This document shows positions 6,658 through 15,914 of a stretch of 64,000 nucleotides of DNA, piece after piece. The stretch lies in contig NZ_CP108093.1 in assembly GCF_036188265.1 (NCBI RefSeq), positions 6,105,001 to 6,169,000 on the forward strand, written 5' to 3'. The notes under the pieces were generated by a model. That model had not been told where the DNA came from. It did not search any database and saw nothing but the letters and a program-made list of their open reading frames with translations. The stretch comes from Streptomyces sp. NBC_00247. GTDB lineage: Bacteria > Actinomycetota > Actinomycetes > Streptomycetales > Streptomycetaceae. How positions within the stretch are numbered: the stretch's first letter is position 1; every line of letters begins with the position of its first letter. The position numbers and the translations under genes are program-made.

Positions 6658-7926
6658 ATGACGTCTTGGCGAAGTGCCCGGGGACTGCGTGAGGCAGGCG
6701 TGTCCGTGGTGGCGCTGGGGCTTCTCGCCACCGGCTGCGGGGGCGACGGCGGAGCGGGGGCCGGCGGCAAGGTGGAGATCCGCTACTCCTGGTGGGGCGG
6801 TCAGGAGCGGGCCACCCTGATCAACAAGACGATCGCCCTGTTCGAGAAGAAGTACCCGGACATCGAGGTGAAGACCGACTTCCAGGACTACGAGAACTTC
6901 TGGAAGAAGTTCAATACGCAGGCCTCCGCCGGCAACGCCCCCGACGTCTTCCAGAACTCCGTGGCATTCCTCCGCAAGTACGACGACAAGCGGGTGCTGC
7001 TCGACCTCCATGCGCAGGTCGAGGCCGGGAACCTCAGTATGGAGCACTTCCGGGCCGGGCTGGAGAAGGCCGGTGAGATCGACGGGAAGCTCGTCGGTGT
7101 CCCGGTCGGCGGCAACACCTTCGCCCTGATCTACAACCCCGCCGAGTACAAGAAGATAGGGGTCACCCCCGCCGAGGGATGGACCTGGGACGAGTACGAG
7201 GCGGCCACCGAGAAGATCAGCAAGGGCGGTCTGCCCGGGGACAGCGGCGGCGGCGGGATCATGTACCTCTACGACCTGGTCCTGCGTCAGCACGACAAGG
7301 CGTTCTTCACCGAGGACGCGAAGCTCGGCTTCACCGAGTCCGACCTCAGGGACTGGTGGAACAAGAACTACGCCCGTACGAAGGCCGGCGTCCTGACCGA
7401 TCCGAAGAAGATCGAGCAGGCCAAGCCCACCTCGGGGCTGTCGAAGGACCTCTCCGCCGGCGAGTTCACCTGGGACAACTTCCTGGTCCGCTACACCTCC
7501 GAGACCAAGACCCCGCTGGCCATCGCGCCCGTGCCCACGACCGACGGCAAGCGCACCGGGCAGTACATCTCCTCGCTGATGCTCAGTGGCTCCGCCCGCA
7601 CCAAGCACCCCAAGGAGGTGGCCACCTTCATCGACTTCATGGTCCACGACCCCGAGGTCGGCAAGATCATGGGCTACGACCGGGGCGTCCTCGCCACCGA
7701 GGAGCAGTTCGACGCCTACGAGCCCACCGGTGTCTCCGCGCAGATCGCCGCGTACGAGAAGCAGATCGCCGACAACGTCGAGCCGATCACCCCGCATCCG
7801 GCGGGCGCCGACATCGTCGAAGCCGCCTTCCTGCGCATCGGCGCCGACGTGTTCCTCGGCACGACCTCGGTGGACGACGGTACGAAGCAGTTCTTCTCCG
7901 AGGCGAAGACCGCGCTCGGCTCCTGA
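6658..7926 (+). CDS. Sugar ABC transporter substrate-binding lipoprotein
   Basis: A 422-residue extracytoplasmic solute-binding protein of family 1 (maltose-binding type), expected to capture a mono- or oligosaccharide and deliver it to the two permeases encoded next. It has a lipoprotein signal: basic start, hydrophobic core (GVSVVALGLLA) and lipobox A-T-G-C27, followed by a Gly-rich linker. Typical features include IRYSWWGGQERATLIN after the linker and GNAPDVFQNS. ATG 6658 is preferred because GGGG at 6648-6651 is 6 nt upstream; ATG 6646 in frame lacks a ribosome-binding site. It is the first gene of the operon. No ATPase gene is present; in Streptomyces such carbohydrate systems usually share the MsiK ATPase (family knowledge). 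Confidence 0.92.
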   Translation: MTSWRSARGLREAGVSVVALGLLATGCGGDGGAGAGGKVEIRYSWWGGQERATLINKTIALFEKKYPDIEVKTDFQDYENFWKKFNTQASAGNAPDVFQNSVAFLRKYDDKRVLLDLHAQVEAGNLSMEHFRAGLEKAGEIDGKLVGVPVGGNTFALIYNPAEYKKIGVTPAEGWTWDEYEAATEKISKGGLPGDSGGGGIMYLYDLVLRQHDKAFFTEDAKLGFTESDLRDWWNKNYARTKAGVLTDPKKIEQAKPTSGLSKDLSAGEFTWDNFLVRYTSETKTPLAIAPVPTTDGKRTGQYISSLMLSGSARTKHPKEVATFIDFMVHDPEVGKIMGYDRGVLATEEQFDAYEPTGVSAQIAAYEKQIADNVEPITPHPAGADIVEAAFLRIGADVFLGTTSVDDGTKQFFSEAKTALGS

Positions 7927-7937
7927 GGGGAACGGCG

Positions 7938-8909
7938 ATGACCGACATCCGAACCGCCCCCGCGCCGTCACCGCCCGACGGGGGCTCCGCGCCCCGCAAG
8001 GCCCCCGCCGCCCCCGCGCGGCGGCGGGCCCGCGGGGAGAACCTCGCCGGCTACCTGTTCATGTCCCCGTGGATCGTCGGCTTCCTGCTGCTGACCGCGG
8101 GCCCCATGCTCGCCTCGCTCTATCTGGCGTTCACCGACTACAACCTCTTCGACAGCCCCCGTTTCGTCGGGTTCGAGAACTTCACCGAGATGTTCTCGGA
8201 CCCCCGCTGGCGCAAGTCGGTCGAGGTCACCACCTCCTACGTCCTGGTGGGCACCCCGCTGAAACTGGCGGCGGCGCTCGCGGTCGCCCTGCTGCTCAAC
8301 AAGGAGCGGCGCGGCCAGGGCTTCTACCGGGCCGCGTTCTACGCGCCCTCGCTCGTCGGCGCGAGCGTCTCCGTCGCCATCGTGTGGCGCGCGCTCTTCT
8401 CCGACGACGCCGTCGTGGACCGTTCGCTCCAGGTCTTCGGCGTGCACCTCGGTGGCTGGATCGGCGACCCGGACATGGTGATCTACGCCCTGGTGGCGCT
8501 CACCGTGTGGCAGTTCGGCGCCCCCATGGTCATCTTCCTGGCCGGTCTCCAGCAGGTGCCGCGCGAGCTGTACGAGGCGGCGCAGATGGACGGAGCGAGC
8601 GCCTGGCGGCGGTTCTGTTCCATCACCCTGCCGATGATCTCCCCGGTGCTCTTCTTCAACCTGCTGCTGGAGACCATCCACTCCTTCCAGATCTTCGCCT
8701 CGGCGTACGTCGTCACCAACAGCAAGTGCGGTCCGGCCGACGCCGGACTCGTCTACACCTGCTACCTGTACGAACAGGGCTGGACCAATCTCCGGATGGG
8801 CTACGCCTCCGCCATGGCCTGGATGCTGCTCGTCTCGGTCGGCCTGGTCACGGCCGTGCTGTTCTGGTCCCAGCGGCGCTGGGTCCACTACGAGGAGGAC
8901 GTCCGATGA
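7938..8909 (+). CDS. Sugar ABC transporter permease (MalF-type)
   Basis: A 323-residue integral membrane permease with about six transmembrane helices, the first near 45-65 (FMSPWIVGFLLLTAGPM). The cytoplasmic EAA loop that contacts the ATPase is clear: ELYEAAQMDGASAWRRF, followed by ITLPMISPV. The N-terminal 35 residues are Pro/Ala/Arg-rich and cytoplasmic. GAGGGG overlaps the stop codon of the preceding gene, 7 nt before ATG 7938. The gene overlaps the next permease by ATGA, so the two subunits are translationally coupled. Confidence 0.93.
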   Translation: MTDIRTAPAPSPPDGGSAPRKAPAAPARRRARGENLAGYLFMSPWIVGFLLLTAGPMLASLYLAFTDYNLFDSPRFVGFENFTEMFSDPRWRKSVEVTTSYVLVGTPLKLAAALAVALLLNKERRGQGFYRAAFYAPSLVGASVSVAIVWRALFSDDAVVDRSLQVFGVHLGGWIGDPDMVIYALVALTVWQFGAPMVIFLAGLQQVPRELYEAAQMDGASAWRRFCSITLPMISPVLFFNLLLETIHSFQIFASAYVVTNSKCGPADAGLVYTCYLYEQGWTNLRMGYASAMAWMLLVSVGLVTAVLFWSQRRWVHYEEDVR

Positions 8910-9766
8910 GCGCGCTCATCCACCCGGCGCGGCGCCGCTCGGCGCGCTCGGTGCTCTGGCACGTCGGCGCGCTGGTGGTCCTCGCGCTCGTGCTCTACCC
9001 GCTGTTCTGGGTGCTCGGCAGCTCGCTGAAACCCAACGAGGACATCGTCGGCGGACTCGAACTCTTCCCCACCCAGCCGGTGTTCGAGCACTACCGGAAA
9101 CTGATGGACGGCATCGCCGACATCCCCGTGTCGACCTTCTTCGTCAACTCGCTGGTACTGGCCTTCGGTTCGGTGGCCGGAGTGCTGTTCTCCTGCTCGC
9201 TCGCCGCCTACGCCTTCGCCCGCATCGACTTCCGGGGCCGCAACCTGCTCTTCTCGCTGATGATCGGCACCCTCCTGCTGCCGTACCACGTACTGATCAT
9301 TCCGCAGTACGTGCTCTTCCAGAAGATGGAACTCATCAACACCTACGTGCCGTTGCTGCTGGGGAAGTACCTGGCGACCGACGCGTTCTTCGTCTTCCTG
9401 ATGATGCAGTTCATGCGGAACCTGCCCCGCGAACTCGACGAGGCGGCCAGACTCGACGGCTGCGGGCACCCCCGGATCTACTGGCACATCATGCTGCCGC
9501 TCTGCCGGCCCGCCCTCATCACCAGCTCGATCTTCACCTTCATCTGGTCCTGGAACGACTTCCTGGGCCCGCTCCTCTACCTCAACGAGCCGGACAAGTA
9601 CCCCGTCTCCATGGGGCTGAAGATGTTCATCGACCAGGACAGCGCGGCGGACTACGGCGGAATGGTCGCCATGTCGGTCCTCGCCCTGCTGCCCGTACTC
9701 GCCTTCTTCCTCGCCTTCCAGCGGTACCTGGTCGAAGGCGCGGCCACCTCCGGGCTGAAGGGCTGA
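8906..9766 (+). CDS. Sugar ABC transporter permease (MalG-type)
   Basis: A 286-residue second permease of a carbohydrate ABC importer. Six helices are apparent, the first being HVGALVVLALVLYPLFWVLG. The EAA motif is ELDEAARLDGCGHPRIYWHI followed by MLPLCRPAL, and the C-terminus (AFQRYLVEGAATSGLKG) is the usual MalG-type ending. ATG 8906 overlaps the stop of the first permease (ATGA). The DUF624 gene starts 8 bp downstream, so all four belong to one operon. Confidence 0.93.
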   Translation: MSALIHPARRRSARSVLWHVGALVVLALVLYPLFWVLGSSLKPNEDIVGGLELFPTQPVFEHYRKLMDGIADIPVSTFFVNSLVLAFGSVAGVLFSCSLAAYAFARIDFRGRNLLFSLMIGTLLLPYHVLIIPQYVLFQKMELINTYVPLLLGKYLATDAFFVFLMMQFMRNLPRELDEAARLDGCGHPRIYWHIMLPLCRPALITSSIFTFIWSWNDFLGPLLYLNEPDKYPVSMGLKMFIDQDSAADYGGMVAMSVLALLPVLAFFLAFQRYLVEGAATSGLKG

Positions 9767-9773
9767 CCGGGCC

Positions 9774-10388
9774 ATGAGCGCACCCGCCACCACCCGCGTC
9801 CGCGCGCGCACCCGCCCCGCAGCCGTGCGCCGCCGCACCGAGCGGCTCGCCCGCTTCGCGCTCTTCGCCGAATGCCTGCTCACCGGGGTCTGGATCGCCC
9901 TCGCCGCACTGCCCCTGGTCACCCTCGTGCCCGCCTTCGCGGCGGGCTGCGCCCACCTGCGGCGGCAGACCGAGGACAGGCGCGGCGGACTCAGGGAGTT
10001 CACCGGCGATCTGCGGGAGGCGGTACGTACCGGGCCGCTGGTCTCCCCGCTGACGGGGGCGGCCCTCGTCCTGCTCGCCCTCGACCTGCGGATCGCCCGG
10101 TCGGGGCTGCTGCCCGGCGGTCGCCTCCTCGCGGCGGTGAGCGCCCTTTGCGCCCTCGCCCTGGCCGTCGCGGTGCTGCGCACTGCCGCTGCCTGGCGGC
10201 CCGGCGCGCGCTGGGTCCCACTCCTGCGCGCGGCGGTCCGCCGTACCGCGACCGACCCCGCCGGCTCCCTGCTCCTCGTGGGCGGGTTCGCCGCCGTCGC
10301 CCTCACCGCCTGGCAGCTGCCCCCGCTAGCCGTACCCGCCCTGGGCGCACTCGCCGCCGCGGCGGTCGTCACCGACCGCCGCCGCTGA
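9774..10388 (+). CDS. DUF624/YesL-like membrane protein
   Basis: A 204-residue protein with four to five hydrophobic segments. FAECLLTGVWIALAALPLVTLVPAFAAGC (about 28-58) matches the start of YesL-like DUF624 proteins, which are regularly encoded next to sugar ABC importers, including the Bacillus rhamnogalacturonan locus. Its role is unknown; an accessory function in uptake is inferred only from context. The start is 8 bp after the MalG-type permease, without a strong ribosome-binding site, suggesting coupling. Composition matches the neighbours. Confidence 0.7.
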   Translation: MSAPATTRVRARTRPAAVRRRTERLARFALFAECLLTGVWIALAALPLVTLVPAFAAGCAHLRRQTEDRRGGLREFTGDLREAVRTGPLVSPLTGAALVLLALDLRIARSGLLPGGRLLAAVSALCALALAVAVLRTAAAWRPGARWVPLLRAAVRRTATDPAGSLLLVGGFAAVALTAWQLPPLAVPALGALAAAAVVTDRRR

Positions 10389-10402
10389 TCCCCCGTCCAC
10401 AC

Positions 10403-10429
10403 CCCCGGGGCGCGGCGCGTGCCCCGGGG
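10403..10429. terminator. Weak hairpin between DUF624 and lyase genes
   Basis: A 9-bp perfect stem CCCCGGGGC/GCCCCGGGG with a 9-nt loop, 15 bp after the DUF624 stop. It may attenuate read-through into the lyase gene or stabilise the upstream transcript. Confidence 0.4.
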
Positions 10430-10502
10430 CGATCCGCCCTGCCCGTTTTGCACCGGCACAAGCGCACACGAACCGAGTCCCCCCACGAGAACTGGAGTCG
10501 TG

Positions 10503-13253
10503 ATGTCCCCGATCCCCCGTCGCACCATGCTCAAGGCCGCAGCCGTCGTCGGTGCCGCCACCTCACTGCCCTCGGCCGTGCTCACCGGCGCGCCACGGGC
10601 CGAAGCGGCCACGCCCGCCGCCGGGGAGGGCGGGGAGCCGGTCGAGATCGGCTGGCTGGAGGAGGGCGGGCTCGGCGCGGCCCCCGGCACGACGTTCGGG
10701 GTGCCCTGGCCGAAGGGGCGGTACCCGGCCGACCAGAAGTTCGCGCTCGCCACCGCGGAGGGCAAGGGTGTCCCCGTGCAGAGCTGGACCACCGCCACCT
10801 GGCCGGACGGCTCCCTCAAGTGGAGCGCCCACGCCGTCGGACCGGAGGCGGCCGGCGCCAGGAGGTTCGCCCTCTCCGCCGGAGAGCCCACCGACCCCGG
10901 GGCGAGGGTCACCGTCAGCAGTTCCGGTGGCGTCATCACCGTCTCGACCGGCGTCGTCACGGCGAAGATCGGGAAGACCGGCTCCTCGCTGGTGAAGTCA
11001 CTGGTGCGCGGCGGCACCGAGATCGCCAAGGACGGCAGGCTGGTCCTGATCCGCCAGGGCGAGATCGAGGACGGCGACCAGGGCAGGGAGACGTACGAAC
11101 GCTTCGAGAGCGCCGTCGCCGCGGCCGAGGTCGAACAGGCGGGCCCGCTGCGCGCCGTCGTCCGCGTCGACGGCAAGCACCGGCGCGGCTCGCGCTCCTG
11201 GATGCCTTTCTCCGTCCGGTTCTACTTCCACGCGGGCGCCGAGTCGTTCCGCATGGTCCACACCATCACCTTCGACGGCACGCAGGAACCCGGAAAGGCC
11301 AGTGGCGACTTCGTCCGGGGCCTCGGCATCCGCTTCACCGTCCCTATGCGCGACGAGGCCTACGACCGCCACGTCCGGCTCGGCGGCGAGGGCACCGGCA
11401 TGCTCCGCGAGGCCGTCAAGGGCATCACCGGACTGCGCCGCGACCCCGGAGCCGCCGTCCGGGCCGCCCAGTTCGAGGGGGTACGCCTCCCCGACCCCGC
11501 CACCTGGGACCAGCGGGTCACCAGCCGCCTCCACCTGATCCCCACCTGGGGCGACTACACCCTCGGCCAGCTCTCGGCGGACGGGTTCACCGTGCGCAAG
11601 CGCACCGCGAAGGGGCACGGCTGGATCGCGGCCGGCGGCGGACGCCGTGCCTCCGGCTTCGGTTACGTGGGCGGCGCGAGCGGCGGACTCGCCTTCGGGC
11701 TGCGGGACTTCTGGGAGAAGTTCCCCGCCCAGCTCGACATCAGGGGCGCCGACACGGACGAGGCGGAGGTGACCGTCTGGCTCTGGTCGCCCGAGGCACA
11801 GCCCATGGACCTGCGCTTCTATCACGACGGCCTCGGCATGGACACGTACACCGAGCAACTGGACGGGCTGGAGATCACCTACGAGGACTACGAGAGCGGC
11901 TTCGGCACCCCGTACGGCATCGCCCGCACCAGCGAACTCCTCTTCTGGGTGCACGACTCCACCCCCGGCGCCGAGACGCTGGCCCGGCAGGCCGCGGCCG
12001 TCCGCACCCTCCCCCAACTGGTCGCCCCGCCCTCCCAGCTCATCGGCGCGGGCGTCTTCGGCGGGCTCTTCGCCGAGCCGGACCGCTCCACCCCGGCGAA
12101 GGCAGGCATCGAGGACCACCTCGACTTCCTCTTCTCGTACTACCGGGACCAGGTCGAGATGCGGCGCTGGTACGGCTTCTGGGACTACGGCGACGTCATG
12201 CACACGTACGACCCTTCCCGGCACCAGTGGCGGTACGACGTCGGCGGCTACGCCTGGGACAACTCCGAACTCTCCACCGACCTCTGGCTCTGGTACGCCT
12301 ATCTGCGCTCCGGCCGCGCCGACATCTTCCGCTTCGCCGAGACGATGACCCGCCACACCGGCGAGGTCGACGTCTACCACCTCGGCCAGTGGGCCGGGCT
12401 CGGCACCCGCCACGGCATCCAGCACTACGCGGACAGCGCCAAGCAGCAGCGCATCGCCAACACCACCTACCGGCGCTTCTACTACTTCCTCACCGCCGAC
12501 GAGCGGGTCGGCGACCTGATGCGCGCCAACGTCGACTCCGACGAGACCTTCCTCGTGCTCGATCCGCAGCGCAAGGTCCGCACCGACGTGTACACCCCCG
12601 ACCGGCACGCGCTCTCCATCGGCTTCGGCACCGACTGGAGCGGGCTCGTCTCCGCCTGGCTCACCGAGTGGGAGCGCGGCGGCCCGCAGGCGGCGAAGGC
12701 CAAGGACCGGGTCCTCGGCACCATGGAGACGATCGCCGCCCAGCCCAACGGCTTCGTCCAGGGCAGCGGACTCTACGACCTCGACACCGGCCGGTTCGCG
12801 ATCGCCGCGCAGCCGGTCGTGAGCGTCTCCCACCTGTCGGGCGTCTTCGGGCTGGGCGAACTCTGCGCCGAACTCATCGCGCTGGTCGACATGCCGGCGT
12901 TCGAGGAGGCGTACCTCGACTACTGCCGGTACTTCAACGCCACCAAGGCGGAGCAGGCCGCCCGTTACGGCTCCGACTTCGGCAGCATCAGCCTCTTCCA
13001 GGGCCACTCCCGCATGGACGCCTACGCCGCCGTGCGGACCGGCGACGCGAAGTTCGCCGCCCGCGCCTGGGAGAAGTTCCTGCGGGGCGACGGATACAAG
13101 GAGTCCGCGCCCTGGAAGACCGAGGAGGTGAGCGGGCCCCTCGCCACCGTCGCGGGCACCGAGGCCGCCTGGGTGTCCACCAACGACACCGCCCTCTACG
13201 GGCTCGCCGCCATCGAGAACCTGGCCCTCGTCGGCGACCGCCTGCCCGGCTGA
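10503..13253 (+). CDS. Secreted exo-rhamnogalacturonan lyase-like protein (PcRGLX/YetA family)
   Basis: A 916-residue exported protein. The N-terminus is a Tat signal (PIPRRTMLKAAAVVG, twin arginine at 6-7, cleavage near AEA about 37). The mature start GWLEEGGLGAAPGTTFGVPWPKG and TWPDGSLKWSAHA resemble the N-terminal RIFT-barrel of the PcRGLX/YetA-like family (exo-rhamnogalacturonan lyases, PL26 type). A central beta-sandwich and a C-terminal alpha/alpha-toroid are expected; RDQVEMRRWYGFWDYGDVMHTYD and TTYRRFYYFLTADER fall in the toroid. ATG 10503 has GGAG 5 nt upstream. It follows the sugar importer, so the pair would cleave plant rhamnogalacturonan outside the cell and import products. Substrate specificity is inferred; activity on another uronic polymer cannot be excluded. 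Confidence 0.72.
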   Translation: MSPIPRRTMLKAAAVVGAATSLPSAVLTGAPRAEAATPAAGEGGEPVEIGWLEEGGLGAAPGTTFGVPWPKGRYPADQKFALATAEGKGVPVQSWTTATWPDGSLKWSAHAVGPEAAGARRFALSAGEPTDPGARVTVSSSGGVITVSTGVVTAKIGKTGSSLVKSLVRGGTEIAKDGRLVLIRQGEIEDGDQGRETYERFESAVAAAEVEQAGPLRAVVRVDGKHRRGSRSWMPFSVRFYFHAGAESFRMVHTITFDGTQEPGKASGDFVRGLGIRFTVPMRDEAYDRHVRLGGEGTGMLREAVKGITGLRRDPGAAVRAAQFEGVRLPDPATWDQRVTSRLHLIPTWGDYTLGQLSADGFTVRKRTAKGHGWIAAGGGRRASGFGYVGGASGGLAFGLRDFWEKFPAQLDIRGADTDEAEVTVWLWSPEAQPMDLRFYHDGLGMDTYTEQLDGLEITYEDYESGFGTPYGIARTSELLFWVHDSTPGAETLARQAAAVRTLPQLVAPPSQLIGAGVFGGLFAEPDRSTPAKAGIEDHLDFLFSYYRDQVEMRRWYGFWDYGDVMHTYDPSRHQWRYDVGGYAWDNSELSTDLWLWYAYLRSGRADIFRFAETMTRHTGEVDVYHLGQWAGLGTRHGIQHYADSAKQQRIANTTYRRFYYFLTADERVGDLMRANVDSDETFLVLDPQRKVRTDVYTPDRHALSIGFGTDWSGLVSAWLTEWERGGPQAAKAKDRVLGTMETIAAQPNGFVQGSGLYDLDTGRFAIAAQPVVSVSHLSGVFGLGELCAELIALVDMPAFEEAYLDYCRYFNATKAEQAARYGSDFGSISLFQGHSRMDAYAAVRTGDAKFAARAWEKFLRGDGYKESAPWKTEEVSGPLATVAGTEAAWVSTNDTALYGLAAIENLALVGDRLPG

Positions 13254-13270
13254 CCGCCCGCTTTGCCCCG

Positions 13271-13310
13271 CCCGCCCTGCCCCTCCCGTGGCCGGGGCGG
13301 GCAGGGCGGG
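13271..13310. terminator. Hairpin between convergent lyase and large membrane protein genes
   Basis: A 12-bp perfect stem (13271-13282 with 13299-13310) and 16-nt loop, located 18 bp after the lyase stop and 12 bp from the convergent stop. Confidence 0.65.
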
Positions 13311-13321
13311 ACCGGGGATTC

Positions 13322-15844
13322 TCACCTCATCCGGCCCAGCGCCTCCCGTACCCGCCGGGCGTCCCGCAGCCGCTTCTCGTACGTCGCACCCACCGCGAGC
13401 AGGAGCGCCCCGGCCCCCGCAGGCACCAGCCACCTCGGCAGGGCCCCCACCACCTGCACCACGTACGGGGCGAGTTCGTGCAGGCCGAGCAGGGCCAGCA
13501 CCGAGCCGCCGAGGAACAGCGGAGCCCGCAGCCGCCCCCGGGCCCCGGCCAGCGTGACCGCGAGGGCCGCGAGCCCCAGCAGCAGCGGACGCGTCCACCC
13601 CGGGTCTCCCCAGGCCGCCACCAGGCTCGGCACCAGCGTGACCGCGAGCCCCGGCCCGTACGCCGTCCAGGAGGAGGCCGCGGGGTCGCGGCGCCGCCGC
13701 AGCACCCCGACCACCAGGGCCGGCACCGTCATCGGCAGGGTGTACGCCTCGGGGGCGGTCACCTCCGAGGCCGCCAGCCGTACCCAGGTCGCCAGCACGA
13801 ACAGCGCCGGCGCGAGCGCGCCCGCCGCCTTCCGGCGCTCCGGCCGCACCGCCGCACCGGCCGCCAGCACCCCGGACAGCCCCAGCACCAGGGCGAGCGA
13901 CGCGGGATCCGTGACCGCCAGGCCCACCGCCACCAGCGCGCCGAAGGCCCCGGTCAGCTCCACCGGCACCGCCACCGGACGGCGCCGGAGCACCCCGCCG
14001 AGCAGCACCGTGACCGCCGGGCCGACCAGCAGCAACGGCGCCCCGCGCGGGGCGGAGAGTCCCAGTGACCCGACCGCCGCGACGGTCAGCCCGATCCCGC
14101 CCAGGACGGCGGCGGAGGCGGCCACCGAGCGCGCCGGGCGGTCCGGCAGCCTGATCGCCGTCGCGGCGAACAGCACGGTGAGCGCCGCGACCACGGCGTA
14201 CGTCGCCACCTGGGAAGCCAGCGACAGCGCTGTCACGCTCACCGCCCCCGCCAGCGCGCAGCCCAGCGCGGCGGAACCGGCGGCCGACCGGGCCGATCGC
14301 CGCGAGGAGCGCACCCGCAGCTCCAGCGCACCGGCGACCAGCAGGGTCTCCAGGACCGCTCCGGCCGCGTACGGGACGTCCGCGACCGCCGCCGTGACCA
14401 GCAGCGCGCCGCCCGTCAGCGCAGGCACGGCCACCGGGGCCACGCCGCGCCACCAGACCCCCGCCGCCCGCGCACCGGCCGGGCCCTCCGTGTCCCCGCC
14501 CCCGGCGAGCTCCACCGCCCACCGGCGGGCCGCCGCTCCCAGCGCGGCCACCACCGCCAGGACCACCGGCGCGGCCAGCGTCCACGGCCAGTCGGCCGGC
14601 CCGCCGAGCGCGGCCCGCAAGCCCTCCGGAGCGCCCTGCCACACCCGCGTACCCGCCGACAGCGGAGCGGCCAGGGCCACGGCCACCCAGGGCGCCGCCC
14701 AGAGCAGCGACCCCGCGACCACGACCGCCACCGACGCGGCCACCCCTCGTCCGGCCGCCGTGCGGACCGACAGGATCCGCACCACCGTCAGGAGCGCGAT
14801 CCCCGCGAGCAGGTACGCCACCACGGCCCACTCCTGCGGCAGCGCGGACCGCACCACCCCGCCGGCGCCCGCCACCCCGGCGAGCCCGCCGACGAGTCCG
14901 CAGGCCGTCGCGAGCCCGGCCGGCGCCCACCGTGCGGCGAGCAGCGCGGCGGCCCCCGCGACCACCAGCAGCGCCCCCGGGGCGAGCGCTCCGGCCGGGC
15001 CGCCGGCCGCCAACGAGAGCGCCAGGGCCGCCAGCAGCGCGCCCGAGCCGGTTGCCGCCAGGCAGACCAGGGCGGTGATCCGCACCCCGGTCCGGCCCGA
15101 CCGGGCCGCCCGGACCGAGACCACCCCGTCCAGCACCGCCGTGACCAGCAGCGCCCAGCCGAAGGTGAGGGCCGGGGCGCCGGTGGCCGAACAGGCGAGG
15201 ACCAACGGCAGCTGCCCCGCCACCACCGCCGCCGGGAGCGGCAGGACCGGCCGGCCGGGCGTCAGGCCGTAGACCGCCCAGAGCGTGGCCAGGGCGGCCG
15301 AGGCCACGGCGGCGAAGGCCGTGCCGTCGGTGCCGGGGAGAGCCACCGCGTGGAGGGCGTAGGCGTCGAGGAGGGTCAGGACGAGTCCGAAGGCGCCCAG
15401 TGCCTCGGCCGTGGCCCGCAGTCCGCGCCGCCGCAGCACGAGGGGGACGGCGAGGGCGGCCGCCGTCACGGTGGCCAGCACCGCCGAACGGCCGCCGATG
15501 CCCATCGCGCCCCAGCTGAACAGCGTGAAGGCGATGGCGGCGACCGCGAGAAGCAGCCCGCCGAGGGCGAGGAGGACGTTCTGCGCGCCGTGTCCGGACG
15601 GCGCCCGGGGCGGGACGTGCGGGCCGAACGCCGGCGGCGGGGGAGCGAAGGCGGTGTCCGCGCGCGCGAAACCGGTGCGGGCCTGGGCGCGCAGGACCTC
15701 CACCAGCCAGGCGCGGCGGTGGAGCAACTGCGCCCGGCGGGCGTCCAGACGGGCCAGTTCGGAGTCGAGGAGCGCCAATTCCCTGTCGGGCGGCGGGACA
15801 TGTTCCATGTCCGGAGTGTCGGGTCCGGGGGCGGGCGCGTACAT
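13322..15844 (-). CDS. Large polytopic membrane protein (SCO7613 C-terminal-domain type)
   Basis: An 840-residue protein. A cytoplasmic, Arg/Leu-rich helical N-terminus (RELALLDSELARLDARRAQL, about 20-40, likely coiled coil) leads into more than twenty hydrophobic Ala/Leu/Val-rich segments from about residue 88 to the end. It resembles the Streptomyces family annotated by its SCO7613 C-terminal domain; no function is established. The short basic C-terminus (YEKRLRDARRVREALGRMR) is probably cytosolic. Start 15844 is used; an internal ATG at 15808 is an alternative. A perfect 11-bp inverted repeat lies just upstream, shared with the divergent SRPBCC gene. Confidence 0.8.
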   Translation of the reverse strand: MYAPAPGPDTPDMEHVPPPDRELALLDSELARLDARRAQLLHRRAWLVEVLRAQARTGFARADTAFAPPPPAFGPHVPPRAPSGHGAQNVLLALGGLLLAVAAIAFTLFSWGAMGIGGRSAVLATVTAAALAVPLVLRRRGLRATAEALGAFGLVLTLLDAYALHAVALPGTDGTAFAAVASAALATLWAVYGLTPGRPVLPLPAAVVAGQLPLVLACSATGAPALTFGWALLVTAVLDGVVSVRAARSGRTGVRITALVCLAATGSGALLAALALSLAAGGPAGALAPGALLVVAGAAALLAARWAPAGLATACGLVGGLAGVAGAGGVVRSALPQEWAVVAYLLAGIALLTVVRILSVRTAAGRGVAASVAVVVAGSLLWAAPWVAVALAAPLSAGTRVWQGAPEGLRAALGGPADWPWTLAAPVVLAVVAALGAAARRWAVELAGGGDTEGPAGARAAGVWWRGVAPVAVPALTGGALLVTAAVADVPYAAGAVLETLLVAGALELRVRSSRRSARSAAGSAALGCALAGAVSVTALSLASQVATYAVVAALTVLFAATAIRLPDRPARSVAASAAVLGGIGLTVAAVGSLGLSAPRGAPLLLVGPAVTVLLGGVLRRRPVAVPVELTGAFGALVAVGLAVTDPASLALVLGLSGVLAAGAAVRPERRKAAGALAPALFVLATWVRLAASEVTAPEAYTLPMTVPALVVGVLRRRRDPAASSWTAYGPGLAVTLVPSLVAAWGDPGWTRPLLLGLAALAVTLAGARGRLRAPLFLGGSVLALLGLHELAPYVVQVVGALPRWLVPAGAGALLLAVGATYEKRLRDARRVREALGRMR

Positions 15845-15850
15845 GTGTTC

Positions 15851-15878
15851 AGGTACTCACTTCTCGGAGTGAGTACCT
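15851..15878. promoter_or_regulatory. Perfect 11-bp inverted repeat in a divergent promoter region
   Basis: AGGTACTCACT (15851-15861) and AGTGAGTACCT (15868-15878) are exact complements around TCTCGG. The element starts 7 bp upstream of the minus-strand gene start and 37 bp before the plus-strand gene. Such symmetry at a divergent promoter points to a dimeric repressor site. Confidence 0.55.
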
Positions 15879-15914
15879 GGGGTGACCGGCCCCCGGAGCG
15901 AGCAGACTGGCCCC

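Noticed and set aside
9872..14068. A 1398-codon plus-strand frame across the lyase region
   Set aside because: It is the Arg/Pro-rich shadow of the DUF624 and lyase genes in a GC-rich genome; it crosses the lyase terminator and shows no domain.
10998..14930. A 1310-codon minus-strand frame opposite the lyase gene
   Set aside because: It spans two real genes on different strands and has no recognisable motif.
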